Of a stretch of DNA of 64,000 nt, positions 52,275 through 61,887 are shown in pieces. The position numbers were made by a program, and so were the translations under genes. A model generated the notes under the pieces. That model ran no database searches. It saw only the letters and a program-made list of their open reading frames with translations, and was not told the DNA's origin. The DNA lies in assembly GCF_016632335.1 (NCBI RefSeq), contig NZ_JAEPBG010000018.1:1-64000 (forward strand), given 5' to 3'. Position 1 is the first letter of the stretch. Every line of letters begins with the position of its first letter. This DNA is from Noviherbaspirillum pedocola. Lineage in GTDB: Bacteria > Pseudomonadota > Gammaproteobacteria > Burkholderiales > Burkholderiaceae_D.

Positions 52275-54347
52275 CTACTTCCCGCCGCGCATCCCCGTCA
52301 CCGCCTCGTTCGCCTCCCACAGCCAGTTCGCCAGAATCCGGCTCGTGGCCACCGCGCCCTCCTCCGCATCCCCGTCCCATAATGAAGCCTTGCGCTCGCG
52401 CGGCAAGGGCTGGAACGCGGCGCCGTCGGACTTGCCTTCGAAACCATCCGCAAGCGTATCGACATTCGCGGCCACCGCATCCGCCATCGCGTGCAGCGCC
52501 TCGGCCGCCGCGGGCACGGTGTCATGCCGGTCCGACAGGTGGTAGAGATGACGCACGCAATACACGACGATCGCCAGCCGGCGCAGCCGCTCCTGTTGCG
52601 CCGCTTTCGGTGCCGGATAGAAGCTCGAAGTGACCGGCTCGAGCGCTTCACGCAAGGCCTGCAGCTTGCGGTCCAGGTCGCGCAGTGCGTCGCGCGGCTC
52701 TTCGTGCCCGGCCTCGAAAGCACGGCGCAACAGCTTCGCTGCGTCACGCAGCAGCGCCGCGCTCTTCTCGTCGGCATGTTCTCCGGTTGACACCGGCAGC
52801 ACGAAGCACGCGGCCAGCACCGCCATCACCGCGCCAGCCAGCGTTTCGGTCAGGCGCAGCGTCAGCAGGTGCGGACGATACATGCCCAGCAGCTCATACA
52901 GCAGCGCCAGCATGACGGTGAGTAGCAGCACGAAGACCGTATTGGCTGCCTGAAACAGATAGAAGCCGAGCGCGATAAGGCCATACAGCAGCGCCAGCTC
53001 CAGCGCCGTGCTGCCCTGCGTGAACTCGGCAATCACCAGGCCCGCGGCCACGCCGGCCACCGTGGCCAGCACCCGCTTCCAGGCCTGCGCCAGCGTCTGG
53101 CCCGGCGTGATGGCGCGGTTGAAGACCAGGAAGGCCGCGATCACGGCCCAGTACCAGCGCTGCGACGAGATCAGCTGCCCGGCCAGGATGGCTCCCAGGC
53201 AGGCGACCGAGGCCCGTATCGCCTGGCGCGTCGGCCCGTCCAGCGTGAAGAGGCCGGGCGTCTTCGCCGGGCCACCCGTTTCCTGCTCCATCCCGGTCAG
53301 CGCGGGCGCCGGCATGCGCCATGCCTCGCCGCGCAAGAGCGTGCGCGCCGCATGACGCAGGCGCCAGCGCTGCATGGCGTCGAGCGGCAGCGCCGGATCG
53401 GCGATGGCGGCGTACAGCTCGGCCGCATCGAATGCCGTGTCGCTGCGCACCGCTACGCGCAGCCGGGCGAGCAGCGCGGCCATGCGCTCGGCCGCCGCCG
53501 GCGCGGCATGATCGGCCCCGGCCGCCGCATGCGCCGCGCTGACAATGGCTTCCACGGCCATTTCGCAATCGAGCATCCGCTCGCGCAAGCCTTCGTTGTC
53601 GGCCTGCGCCGCACGCGCATGCCGCCGCAAATGCGCTTCGATCTGCAGCGACAGCGCATTGAGCGCCGCGCTATCCGCGCGCGCCACGGCCTCGGCCTTG
53701 TTTGCTGTCCCGCGCGCGAAGCCCTGGGTCAGCGCATCGAGCAACGCCGCCACGCGCGCGCGCATCGCGCAACGCATGCGCTGCAGCGTGGCTTGCGGAC
53801 GATCGGCGATCAGCACGAAGCGCACCATGCCGGCGATCGCATAGCCGACGCATAGCAGCAGCGTCTGCCATGCCAGCTTGTCCGGCTGCGATTTCAGCAG
53901 CAGCGCGAAGAAATACGCGTACAGCGCCGTCATGCCCAGACCGGTGCCGCGCGGACCGTAGCGCCGCGCTTCGAAAGCGAGAAAGACCACCGCGACGAAC
54001 AGGGCGCCGGAGACCCACGCCTGCCCTGCCGCAAGGCTGCCGATGGCATTGACGGCCACGGCAACCGGCACCGCCAGCAGCAGGCTGATGCGCTGCTGGC
54101 GCGGCGCGGGGTCGCGGATCATGGTGGCCGACATCATCGGCACCGCGATGCCCAGGATGGCCAGCTGCGGATCCTGGCCCAGCCATTGCGCCAGCGCGCG
54201 CAGGGCCAGCGTTGCGATGACGGCGACGATGAAGGCGCGCGCGCCGGTTTTCAGATGGTCGAGCGCGGGATCGGAGGCGATGAGCCGGTCGATCCAGTGG
54301 CGCAGGCGCGGCTCGCGCGGCGCGGCGGATTCAGACTGCGCCGTCAT
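52275..54347 (-). CDS. FUSC-family inner-membrane protein
   Basis: A 690-residue membrane protein with two sets of about five to six membrane spans (about 35-190 and 395-530), separated and followed by large helical cytoplasmic parts. FUSC proteins include the aromatic acid efflux protein AaeB and the fusaric-acid resistance proteins, which usually work with a membrane-fusion protein. No such partner or DUF1656 gene is adjacent here, so an efflux role is not established. The ATG at 54347 has only a weak ribosome site; it starts 17 bp after the radical SAM gene, so translation may be coupled. Confidence 0.85.
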   Translation of the reverse strand: MTAQSESAAPREPRLRHWIDRLIASDPALDHLKTGARAFIVAVIATLALRALAQWLGQDPQLAILGIAVPMMSATMIRDPAPRQQRISLLLAVPVAVAVNAIGSLAAGQAWVSGALFVAVVFLAFEARRYGPRGTGLGMTALYAYFFALLLKSQPDKLAWQTLLLCVGYAIAGMVRFVLIADRPQATLQRMRCAMRARVAALLDALTQGFARGTANKAEAVARADSAALNALSLQIEAHLRRHARAAQADNEGLRERMLDCEMAVEAIVSAAHAAAGADHAAPAAAERMAALLARLRVAVRSDTAFDAAELYAAIADPALPLDAMQRWRLRHAARTLLRGEAWRMPAPALTGMEQETGGPAKTPGLFTLDGPTRQAIRASVACLGAILAGQLISSQRWYWAVIAAFLVFNRAITPGQTLAQAWKRVLATVAGVAAGLVIAEFTQGSTALELALLYGLIALGFYLFQAANTVFVLLLTVMLALLYELLGMYRPHLLTLRLTETLAGAVMAVLAACFVLPVSTGEHADEKSAALLRDAAKLLRRAFEAGHEEPRDALRDLDRKLQALREALEPVTSSFYPAPKAAQQERLRRLAIVVYCVRHLYHLSDRHDTVPAAAEALHAMADAVAANVDTLADGFEGKSDGAAFQPLPRERKASLWDGDAEEGAVATSRILANWLWEANEAVTGMRGGK

Positions 54348-54364
54348 CGCCGCGCCCTTGTCGC

Positions 54365-55375
54365 TCAGAAAGTGCCGCGATACACCGCGCAGCTGCTGCA
54401 CACCTCGGGCGGCGTGTCCGACGACAGCGCGGCGCGAAACTCGCCATACGCCGTGTTGTTCCAAACCTGCGCCACGCCTTCGCGCGCCATGTTGCCGAAG
54501 TTGATGCGGTCCGGCGTGGCCACCATGCAGCAGGGCATGGCGGAGCCGTCATAGCTGACATAGGCGCCGCGCCAGGGCCAGTCGCAGCGCTTGGGTCCGG
54601 GCACGTCGGGAGCATGCTGGCGCGGCGTCAGGTTCGGCAGGCGCAGCTCGATGCCCAGCCGCTGCGCTTCGATGCGCGCCGCATCGAAATGCATTGCGAT
54701 GCGCTCGCGCTCATCCTGCAGCAGCGTTTCCTCGTCGATGAAGGCGCGCATCGGCTTGTATTGCTCGGGCAGGCTGGATTCGGCGAAGTCATGGCACAGG
54801 TGCTGCACCGACAGGCTTTCCACGCCTTCGCGCGCGGCCAGGCGCACCAGCGCCGGCAGCTGGGTCAGGTTGCGCCGCATCACCACCGCGACCAGCTTCA
54901 CATGCGGCAACGCGCTTGCCGCGGCTTCCTTCGCCGCGACGATGCGGCGCAGATTGCGCAGCACCTTGGTGAAGGAGGCGCGCAGCCGTATCGCTTCATA
55001 CGCTTCGGCCTCGGCCGCATCCAGCGATGCATGCAGCGTATCGAGCCCGCTGGACACGCACTTCGCGGCGCGGGCCTCGGTCATCAAGGTCATGTTGGTG
55101 TTGGTGGACACGCGTATGCCGCGCCCGGCGGCATAGGACACCATCTCGAAGAAGCGCGGATGCATCATCGGCTCGCCCATGCCCTGCAGGTGCAATTCTT
55201 CGATCGCGCCGAATTCATCGATCAATCGCTTGAACACATCCACATCCATAGTGGCCGCAGGATGACCCGGCGCGCTTTCGGGCCGGAAGGCGATCGGACA
55301 CATGCGGCAGCGCAGATTGCATTGGCCCACCGGCTCGATCTGCACGAATCTGGGCAAAGCGACGTCGTCTCTCAT
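54365..55375 (-). CDS. radical SAM/SPASM domain protein
   Basis: A 336-residue radical SAM enzyme. The SAM cluster ligands are Cys19, Cys23 and Cys26 (CNLRCRMC) and the GE-type motif is GMGEPMMHP. The C-terminal SPASM region has cysteines in KRCDWPW, MPCCMV and VCSSC for one or two extra iron-sulfur clusters. SPASM enzymes modify peptides, proteins or small molecules; there is no precursor peptide nearby. The ATG at 55375 with GGGAG is preferred over one 36 bp upstream. It is paired with the FUSC membrane protein, which might export its product. Confidence 0.88.
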   Translation of the reverse strand: MRDDVALPRFVQIEPVGQCNLRCRMCPIAFRPESAPGHPAATMDVDVFKRLIDEFGAIEELHLQGMGEPMMHPRFFEMVSYAAGRGIRVSTNTNMTLMTEARAAKCVSSGLDTLHASLDAAEAEAYEAIRLRASFTKVLRNLRRIVAAKEAAASALPHVKLVAVVMRRNLTQLPALVRLAAREGVESLSVQHLCHDFAESSLPEQYKPMRAFIDEETLLQDERERIAMHFDAARIEAQRLGIELRLPNLTPRQHAPDVPGPKRCDWPWRGAYVSYDGSAMPCCMVATPDRINFGNMAREGVAQVWNNTAYGEFRAALSSDTPPEVCSSCAVYRGTF

Positions 55376-55576
55376 CCGGTCTCCCTGTGCTGGATGGTCA
55401 ATATGCGTCATTCCTTGCGGAATTGCGCTTGTTGATTTTTAGGCAGGGAGGAAGGGGCTTGGTTCCGAGGGCTTGGAGGGGGTTTGCGGGAAACCAATGG
55501 ACGTGAATGAATGACAGCGTTCGCCTGCTAGATTCGAGGTCGTTTCACATGCCGCAGCAAGCTGTCCGTGGGTGCG

Positions 55577-55810
55577 TCAGACCCGCCACTTTATGGCCGC
55601 CGGTCTAGATGTTTGCTTTCTGGCGACACGTTCCCTGATATAGGCATAGACCGCGTCGGCGTCGTAGCCCAAGCCAGTGACGCGCGCTTGCTCCAGTGCG
55701 GCCTTCGCTTGGGAAATGAACTCTTCGCGCTGCGTATTGCCAGCGACAGCCGCTTGGTGCTGCAGCAGTTCGGGAAGCTTTCCTGACATGGGAGGCATGG
55801 GCTCATCCAT
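55577..55810 (-). CDS. small antitoxin-like protein
   Basis: A protein of about 77 residues. The C-terminal half, QAKAALEQARVTGLGYDADAVYAYIRERVARK, resembles the small antitoxins that precede RelE/ParE toxins, in which a helix with G-Y-x-A-x-x-V-x-x-Y/W is common. No toxin gene follows in the 200 bp downstream, so if it is an antitoxin it is solitary or the toxin has been lost. Several ATGs exist; 55810 is chosen arbitrarily among 55837, 55810 and 55798. The downstream gap (55376-55576) holds nothing recognisable. Confidence 0.5.
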   Translation of the reverse strand: MDEPMPPMSGKLPELLQHQAAVAGNTQREEFISQAKAALEQARVTGLGYDADAVYAYIRERVARKQTSRPAAIKWRV

Positions 55811-55924
55811 AGGGACAAAGGTGTGCCAAGGTAGCACTGCTTGCAGATGCCAGCAAGACAGCCGTCCCTAGCGAGGCAATGCATTCCGGCTCCGACATGC
55901 CGCCACGCAAGCATCCCGATTCCC

Positions 55925-57295
55925 CTACTGCATCATGAACGTCTCATACTCCAGCCGCTCCATCGTCCGCGACAGCATCACGAACCCGGCCAGCACGGCG
56001 CCCAGGAGCGCCAGCGCAAAGCCATAGCCATAGAAAGCCGGACCGAGCGCAATCGAAACCAGGGTCAGCAGCACATTCGTCGCGAGAAAGCCGCCGGTGA
56101 TCCACAACACGATGCGGCGCTTGTCGAGATAGAAGAACACGTTCAGCACGCCCAAGAGCACCACCTGCAGGCCGGCGGCGATCACGTCGACGAACAGCAG
56201 CGGCAGGTACAGCGTCGAAATGCCGAGCCAGGACAGGATGCGTTCGCCCAGCACCAGCACCACCAGCGTGGCGATGGCCTGGATCTTCACGATCTCGAGT
56301 ATCCCGAGCCGTACCGTCTCGACCATGCCATTGCGATGCTCTTCGATCGCCTCCAGCGATCCGCCTTCGCGCACCGCGTTGTAGAAGGCGTCGTAGTACT
56401 CGACGAAGTCGGTTTCCAGGCGCACCAGGAACACCGCCATGCCGGGGATGATGGACAGGTAGGCCAGGAACACCGGCAGGTCGTAGATGATCGAGGCGCG
56501 CAAGGGGCCGATGATGTGCTGGCTGGTGTCGGGCACGAACCAGAAGATGAACTTGTCGACCCAGACGCCGAGGTTGTAGAACAGGCCGATCGCGCACAGC
56601 GCCGGATAGCACAGGCGACGGTTGAAGAACTCGAAGGAAATGAAGCGCTCGGCCGGGAAATTGCGCAGGATCAGCGCGACCATGCCGGTGATGATCACCG
56701 TCTGCCCGAGCACGAAGCCGGCCATCAGGCCTTCGAGCTTCAAGCCGCGCAGCGCCAGCGAGGCGCCGACCACGACCGCATAGCCTGCCAGGTACAGGCC
56801 GACGATGGCGCGGTACTGCTTCATGCCGGACAGGAAGATCGTGGCGATCCACACATTGCTCATCAATACGAACGCGGCCAGCAGCAGCAGGCGGTACAGC
56901 ACGCTCTGCTGCGGAAACAACAGCACGATGGCAGCCATGCCGAAGATGCCGCTGCCGAGCGTTACCATCAGCGCCACCGCGTGATAGTTGGACAGCACGA
57001 TGGCATCGCGCCGCTCGAACAGCCGGTCCGCGGCAAAGCGGGTGAAGGCCAGCTGCACCGGCCCGGTGAAGACCAGCGACAACGCAATCACATAGGTGAT
57101 GCTGACTTGGAACTGCGTGATCAGTACCGACGGCACCACCACCGAATAGCTCAGGATGCCGACCAGCAGGATGCCGACGATGGACAAGATCCATGGCCCC
57201 GAGCTGATCACCGCCGCATAGGAATAGGCCTGCAGCAGCGACAGCAGGTTGTCGCGCTTGAGGATCTTGCGCAGTTCGAATCCGATGCCAGCCAT
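55925..57295 (-). CDS. pelG: Pel polysaccharide transporter PelG
   Basis: A 456-residue inner-membrane protein with about twelve spans, belonging to the MOP/Wzx-like flippase group. The opening MAGIGFELRKILKRDN and the stretch NLGVWVDKFIFWFVPDTSQ are typical of PelG. It is proposed to move the Pel polymer (partly de-N-acetylated, GalNAc/GlcNAc-rich) across the inner membrane with PelD, PelE and PelF. Last gene of the operon, one base after pelF. Confidence 0.95.
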   Translation of the reverse strand: MAGIGFELRKILKRDNLLSLLQAYSYAAVISSGPWILSIVGILLVGILSYSVVVPSVLITQFQVSITYVIALSLVFTGPVQLAFTRFAADRLFERRDAIVLSNYHAVALMVTLGSGIFGMAAIVLLFPQQSVLYRLLLLAAFVLMSNVWIATIFLSGMKQYRAIVGLYLAGYAVVVGASLALRGLKLEGLMAGFVLGQTVIITGMVALILRNFPAERFISFEFFNRRLCYPALCAIGLFYNLGVWVDKFIFWFVPDTSQHIIGPLRASIIYDLPVFLAYLSIIPGMAVFLVRLETDFVEYYDAFYNAVREGGSLEAIEEHRNGMVETVRLGILEIVKIQAIATLVVLVLGERILSWLGISTLYLPLLFVDVIAAGLQVVLLGVLNVFFYLDKRRIVLWITGGFLATNVLLTLVSIALGPAFYGYGFALALLGAVLAGFVMLSRTMERLEYETFMMQ

Positions 57296-57296
57296 C

Positions 57297-58898
57297 TCAG
57301 CGCGGCCTCATGCACTGGCCGGGCTGCGCCGGTGTTGGCCCGGCTGCGTCGGGCATATCGAGAAGATCGTCGTAGAGCGAGCGATACGACGAGAACATGC
57401 GCTCCTGGGTGTAATAGCGTTCGACGCGCGCAATGCCGGCCGCCTGCGCGGCATGCCAGCGCGCGGGATCGCGCAGCAGGGCGACCGCCGCCTCGGCCAG
57501 GGCCTGCGGCTCGGCGATGCCAACTACGGCGCCGGCTGCGCCGAGCGCGCGGTCTGCCTCGTCCCCGCCTTCGACCAGGTCGCGACAGCAGCCGACATCG
57601 GTGGCGATGGCCGGCACGCCGGCGGCAAAGCCTTCCAGCAGCACCAGCGGCAGCGCTTCGCTGATGGACGACAGCACTACCAGGCCGACCTTCGGCAGCA
57701 GCGCATCGATCTTTTGAAAGCCCAGAAAGCGCACCCGGTCCTTCAGACCGAGGTTCTCGGCCAGCGCCAGGCATTCCTCGGCATAGGCCGGATCTTCATC
57801 GGCGGGGCCGGCGATCCAGCCTTCGGCCTCGGGCATCAGGCTGACAACGGTGCGCATGGCGCGGATGAAGGTCTTGACGTCCTTGATCGGCACCACGCGG
57901 CCGATCAGGCACAGCACCGGCGGCACGCCCGAGACCGCTTCGGTGCGCTGCGCGCGCAGTGCCGACAAGCGCGGCAGGTCGATGCCGTTCGGTACCGATT
58001 GCGTGCGCGCTTGCCGTGCGCCGTCGCGGATCTGCCGCTGCCGGTTCGCCTCATACAGCGAGATGATGCGGTCCGACGCGTCGTAGCAGGCCGCGCCCAG
58101 CGCTTCGAAAAAGCGGATCCACAAATCGCGGAAATACGAAAGCTGCGACGCATCCTTCTCGAACACGCCGCGGTTGTCGGCGATCCATTCGCTCTGGAAC
58201 AGGTCGATCTTGCGTTCCTTGGTGTAGATGCCGTGCTCGGACAGCAGCAGCGGCCGGCCGGTCGCCATCTTCAGCATCGCGCCGAGAAAGCCGGCATAGC
58301 CGGTGGACACGGTGTGGTAGCAGCGCGCCGGGATCAGCTCGCGCGCAATGCGCGACAACAGCCATACCGGCGCATGCATGATGCGCACCGTCCAGAAGTA
58401 ATCGACGAAGGAAGGATCGGTGCAGTGCTGCCGGTATTGCCGGGTCACGTAATCCCAGGATTCGGCGCTGCGCAGAAACGCGTCCTTTTCCAGCGGCTGG
58501 CCGGGCGCGAGCAGCGGCATCAGCTCGGCCAGCGCCGCGGCCGGGGCGCTGCCGGCATGCGGCGCGGCGCGCAGCGTCTGATGCACGCGCTCGACCAGCG
58601 CGAAGGCTTCGGCGCTGCCGCGCATGGGCTTGGGCTTCTTGCCCGCGCCTTCGGGTTCATGCAGGTAATGGTCTTCGAAATGCACCACGTTGTCCGGCAG
58701 CGCATAGCGCGCGCCGGCATAGTCGCTGCGGCGGCTGCCGAGAAAGCAGATGCCGAAACGGATCTCGGGAAAGGCGCGCACGATCTGGTTGACCCAGCTC
58801 GATACGCCGCCGGCAACAAACGGAAAGGTGCCTTCGAGCAGCAGCATCACGTCGCAGTCGGACGCGCGGCGCTGCAGCTCTGGCGAAGAAGCGCTCAT
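57297..58898 (-). CDS. pelF: Pel glycosyltransferase PelF (GT4)
   Basis: A 533-residue cytosolic GT-B glycosyltransferase that polymerises Pel from UDP-sugars. The opening DVMLLLEGTFPFVAGGVSSW is diagnostic. The C-terminal domain has LIGRVVPIKDVKTFIRA and the E-x7-E motif in SEALPLVLLEG. Its ATG overlaps the pelE stop by four bases, and pelG follows after one base, so the operon is tightly coupled. Confidence 0.96.
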   Translation of the reverse strand: MSASSPELQRRASDCDVMLLLEGTFPFVAGGVSSWVNQIVRAFPEIRFGICFLGSRRSDYAGARYALPDNVVHFEDHYLHEPEGAGKKPKPMRGSAEAFALVERVHQTLRAAPHAGSAPAAALAELMPLLAPGQPLEKDAFLRSAESWDYVTRQYRQHCTDPSFVDYFWTVRIMHAPVWLLSRIARELIPARCYHTVSTGYAGFLGAMLKMATGRPLLLSEHGIYTKERKIDLFQSEWIADNRGVFEKDASQLSYFRDLWIRFFEALGAACYDASDRIISLYEANRQRQIRDGARQARTQSVPNGIDLPRLSALRAQRTEAVSGVPPVLCLIGRVVPIKDVKTFIRAMRTVVSLMPEAEGWIAGPADEDPAYAEECLALAENLGLKDRVRFLGFQKIDALLPKVGLVVLSSISEALPLVLLEGFAAGVPAIATDVGCCRDLVEGGDEADRALGAAGAVVGIAEPQALAEAAVALLRDPARWHAAQAAGIARVERYYTQERMFSSYRSLYDDLLDMPDAAGPTPAQPGQCMRPR

Positions 58899-59911
58899 GA
58901 TTCGGTGTCTCTCGGAGTGTCAGTGCCGCGCCAGTAGCGCCGCATCGCCGCCACTGCGGGCAGCGTCGCGTCCGGCGGCAATTCGTTGAACATGCGCCGC
59001 ACTTCGTCGTGCCGGCCCTGCAGAAAGCGCAGTTCGGCAACCCAGGGCGCCAGGCGCGCATGCGCGAAGCCGGCTGCCTCGGCGCGCTCGAGCGCCGCCT
59101 GCGCGGCATCGATGTTCCTGGCCTGCAGCTCCAGCCGCGCCAGCATGAACCACAGGCCGGCATCGTCCTGGCTGATGCGATGCGCCGTGCCGATGTGGCT
59201 TCGCACCTGGTCGGCGGCGAAGCGGCGCATGTCGCCCTGCACCAGGTCCTGGTAGATCAATTCGAAATACAGCTCGGCGATGCGCTTGTGGCCGGCATGG
59301 CGTTCGGTGTCGTCGCGCGCGGCATCGACAGTCAGCTGCGCTTCGCGAATGCGCGCCATCACCGCCTTTTCCTTGTTGTCGAGGATGCCGTAGGCCAAGA
59401 GGCGGATGTCATCGGCCGGGTCGGCCAGCAGCTTGCGCAGCAGTTCGCCGGTGGCATGCGCCGGCGTGTCCTGCAGCGCCACCAGCGCCTTCATGCGCTG
59501 GTCCAGGGGCGCCGCCGCATTGCCGAGCTGCGCGCGCACCTGGCCGCCGCGAAAGCCGGTGCCCTCGTGGTTGCGGTGCGTGGTGAAGCGCGGCGCTTCG
59601 ACGCTGGCGTAATCGCGCTCGCGCGAGAAGGCCGGCAGCCACACGCCAAGCACCATGCCGAACAGGCCGCACACCAGGCTGGCCAGCGGCATGAAGAAAT
59701 TGCAGGAGAACAGGAACAGCAGCACCCAGCGCCGCGGCTCGGCATAGCGGCGCGGCAAGAGCGCAAGAATCGCCGGCGCGATCAGCAGGCAGGCCGCGCC
59801 GTGCAGCGCGAAGTAGGCCAAGAGCGTGGACAGCCGCGCATCGCGCCCGACCAGCAGCGCGATCGATGCGGCTTCGAAGCCAATGGCGGGAAGAGCCAGT
59901 TTAGGCGCCAC
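58895..59911 (-). CDS. pelE: Pel inner-membrane protein PelE
   Basis: A 338-residue protein. Two or three N-terminal membrane helices (about 1-95) are followed by a TPR-like cytoplasmic helical region (about 160-325). In the Pel complex PelE joins PelD and PelG to PelF. The start is taken as the GTG at 59911, with GGTGGA upstream, which overlaps the pelD end by 11 bases and gives the family's normal length. The frame is open for another 128 codons upstream but in the wrong frame for pelD, so those are not PelE. Confidence 0.9.
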   Translation of the reverse strand: MAPKLALPAIGFEAASIALLVGRDARLSTLLAYFALHGAACLLIAPAILALLPRRYAEPRRWVLLFLFSCNFFMPLASLVCGLFGMVLGVWLPAFSRERDYASVEAPRFTTHRNHEGTGFRGGQVRAQLGNAAAPLDQRMKALVALQDTPAHATGELLRKLLADPADDIRLLAYGILDNKEKAVMARIREAQLTVDAARDDTERHAGHKRIAELYFELIYQDLVQGDMRRFAADQVRSHIGTAHRISQDDAGLWFMLARLELQARNIDAAQAALERAEAAGFAHARLAPWVAELRFLQGRHDEVRRMFNELPPDATLPAVAAMRRYWRGTDTPRDTES

Positions 59912-61307
59912 AGCGTTCCACCAGCAGCGCAAGTTCGTGCTCGGGCGCGTCGTCGCCGAGCATCGCAATGTGCGGCACCACGTGGCCGGACAGGAAGTCC
60001 ACGCCATGCTGCGCATGCAGCGCAATCTCGATGCGGCGCAGATAGCCTTCCACCGCGGCTTCACCGGCCAGCGGCAGCAGCGTGATGATGATGCGGCGGT
60101 CGGATCGCTCCAGTTCCCAAGCAATGTCCACGCCGCGGCGGGTGCGCCGCACCAGTTCGTACATGTCGCGGCCCGGATCGCTCTTCTCGAACACCAGCGC
60201 CACCAGCGCCGACGCAATGTCGACCTCGGCACGGATACGCGACAGGCGCACCAGGTCCAACGCCAGCGCCGGCGGGCAGGATGGCACCAGCGCATGGACG
60301 CCGCGCACTGCCGCGCCGGCTTCGACGCCGTCGGCGTAATAACCGATCAGCACCGTCAACAGCTTCAGCAAGTCGTCGTTCAGCGCGAAGAAAGGCAGGC
60401 GCTCGACCACCAAGAGGCCGATGGCCGCGCCGCGCGACGGCGCCAGCGGCGCGCAGATCAGGTAGCGGCTGGCGCCGCGGCCTTCCGGCGTCAGGCCTTC
60501 GCTCTGCACATGCGACAGCGCTTGCCGCTCGATCGCAAAGCGCAGCAGCGGATCGTCCAGCGCCAGCGCATCGGGCGCGCCGATGGCCGCTGCCGGCGCC
60601 GGCAGCGGCCGTCCGGCGGCATCGAGCGCATGCACCGCGGCGATTTCGAGCTGGCAGCTCTGGGCCAGCAATTGCAGGAAGTCCTGCACCGCAGGCAAGC
60701 CTTCGGCGCCGGCCTTCAGGCTGTTGTCGCGCAGCCGCTGCAGGGTTTCGCGCAGCGTCAGCGGCCGGGTCAGCAGGTCCTGCTCCAGGCGCTCGTGCGA
60801 CAGGCGCAGCAGGAAGTGGTTCTTGGTCAGCGTATTCAGGCGCTCGTCGAGATAGGCATTCACCGCGCGCAGGCGGCGGTTGCGCGCATTCCAGACGTCG
60901 GAGAACTGGCCGCAGACCAGCACCAGCGCCAGGCCGCCGAGGAAATACGCGTTCGGGAACGCGGCCAGCGGATCGGCATGCGACAGGCCATAACTGGGAA
61001 AGGCGAACCATGCCGCCAGGATCAGCAGCGCCGAGAACACGCCGGCGCCGCTGCCGTAGCGCATGGCCACCAGCGCCGGCATCAGCCAGACCCAGGGGAA
61101 GGACGCGGCCAGGCCGAACGGGTCGGACGGCGTCATCCAGACGGCGAAGGCCAGCCAGGCGTAGCACAGCAGGATCGCTTCGAGCGCGGCCCCGGCCCAG
61201 CCGGACGTGCCTTCCACGCCGCCGCGCCGGAACAGCCGGCGCGCAAGGCTGGAAAATCCCGCGCTCCTTCTCGGGATGGCGATGGACGGGGCCGCGGGCG
61301 TACGCAT
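59901..61307 (-). CDS. pelD: Pel c-di-GMP receptor PelD
   Basis: A 468-residue inner-membrane protein. N-terminal membrane helices (about 35-130) precede a GAF domain (about 170-310) and a degenerate GGDEF domain (about 325-460). The I-site R-x-x-D is RGVD at 391-394 and a second Arg pair lies about 30 residues further on, the same spacing as the c-di-GMP-binding set in Pseudomonas PelD, so binding looks intact. The catalytic GGDEF signature itself is absent, as expected. The start ATG overlaps the pelC stop by one base. Confidence 0.94.
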   Translation of the reverse strand: MRTPAAPSIAIPRRSAGFSSLARRLFRRGGVEGTSGWAGAALEAILLCYAWLAFAVWMTPSDPFGLAASFPWVWLMPALVAMRYGSGAGVFSALLILAAWFAFPSYGLSHADPLAAFPNAYFLGGLALVLVCGQFSDVWNARNRRLRAVNAYLDERLNTLTKNHFLLRLSHERLEQDLLTRPLTLRETLQRLRDNSLKAGAEGLPAVQDFLQLLAQSCQLEIAAVHALDAAGRPLPAPAAAIGAPDALALDDPLLRFAIERQALSHVQSEGLTPEGRGASRYLICAPLAPSRGAAIGLLVVERLPFFALNDDLLKLLTVLIGYYADGVEAGAAVRGVHALVPSCPPALALDLVRLSRIRAEVDIASALVALVFEKSDPGRDMYELVRRTRRGVDIAWELERSDRRIIITLLPLAGEAAVEGYLRRIEIALHAQHGVDFLSGHVVPHIAMLGDDAPEHELALLVERCGA

Positions 61308-61861
61308 CACGCGGCCTTGCGCGGCAGGGCGAGGATGGGGCCGAGCAGCTTGCGGATGAGTTGCTGCGCCACCGCCGACAGCGCCTCGCGGCTCCATCCG
61401 GTGCGCGCGCCGGTCGCGGCCCACAGCACATCGCCGCTGGCCACGTCGAGCACCTGCAGCGTCACGCCGGCGGCCGGCTCGCCATCGACGCCGACCTTGT
61501 AGCGCCATTCATCGACGCTGCCGGTCAATGCATAGCGCACGCCGGCCTTGCGCGCCCAGGCCAGCGCGGCTTCCTGGGTCTTGCGCTCGCCCGGCTCGAA
61601 CAGGGTCTCGGTGGCGATGCCGGCCGGATAGCGCTTCAGCGTTGCGGCGCCTTCGGCGCGCAACAGGTTCTCGGCGATCGCTTCGGCGCGCAGGCCGGCC
61701 TGCGGCGTCTCGGTGTGATTGGCAAACGGCAGCACCGCCCACTGGGCGTTGGCGTCGAGCTGCGGCGCGCGGCCGACATCGACGGTGGAGCAGCCGGCGA
61801 AGAAAGCGAGGAAAGCCAGGGAGGCGAGGATGGCGAGGAAGCGTGGCATCGGATGTCTCAT
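61307..61861 (-). CDS. pelC: Pel outer-membrane lipoprotein PelC
   Basis: A 184-residue lipoprotein with the lipobox FAGC near residue 24. The mature domain (APQLDANAQWAVLPFANHTETPQAG onward) fits PelC, which forms a ring at the inner face of the outer membrane and guides Pel to the PelB porin. An ATG at 61849 gives a shorter and equally plausible signal; no ribosome site decides. It follows pelB by 26 bp. Confidence 0.92.
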   Translation of the reverse strand: MRHPMPRFLAILASLAFLAFFAGCSTVDVGRAPQLDANAQWAVLPFANHTETPQAGLRAEAIAENLLRAEGAATLKRYPAGIATETLFEPGERKTQEAALAWARKAGVRYALTGSVDEWRYKVGVDGEPAAGVTLQVLDVASGDVLWAATGARTGWSREALSAVAQQLIRKLLGPILALPRKAA

Positions 61862-61887
61862 CGTTGTGCAGTATGGGCGGTGGGGAA

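Noticed and set aside
50521-52380. Minus-strand open frame of 619 codons
   Set aside because: It is antisense to kup, which has a full-length family match. The translation is Arg/His/Gln-rich.
55376-55576. Possible toxin gene after the antitoxin-like ORF
   Set aside because: I looked for a RelE/ParE-like frame on both strands; none is open across this interval.
55841-58937. Long plus-strand open frames opposite pelG and pelF
   Set aside because: Both are shadows of the Pel genes; no motifs, no ribosome sites.
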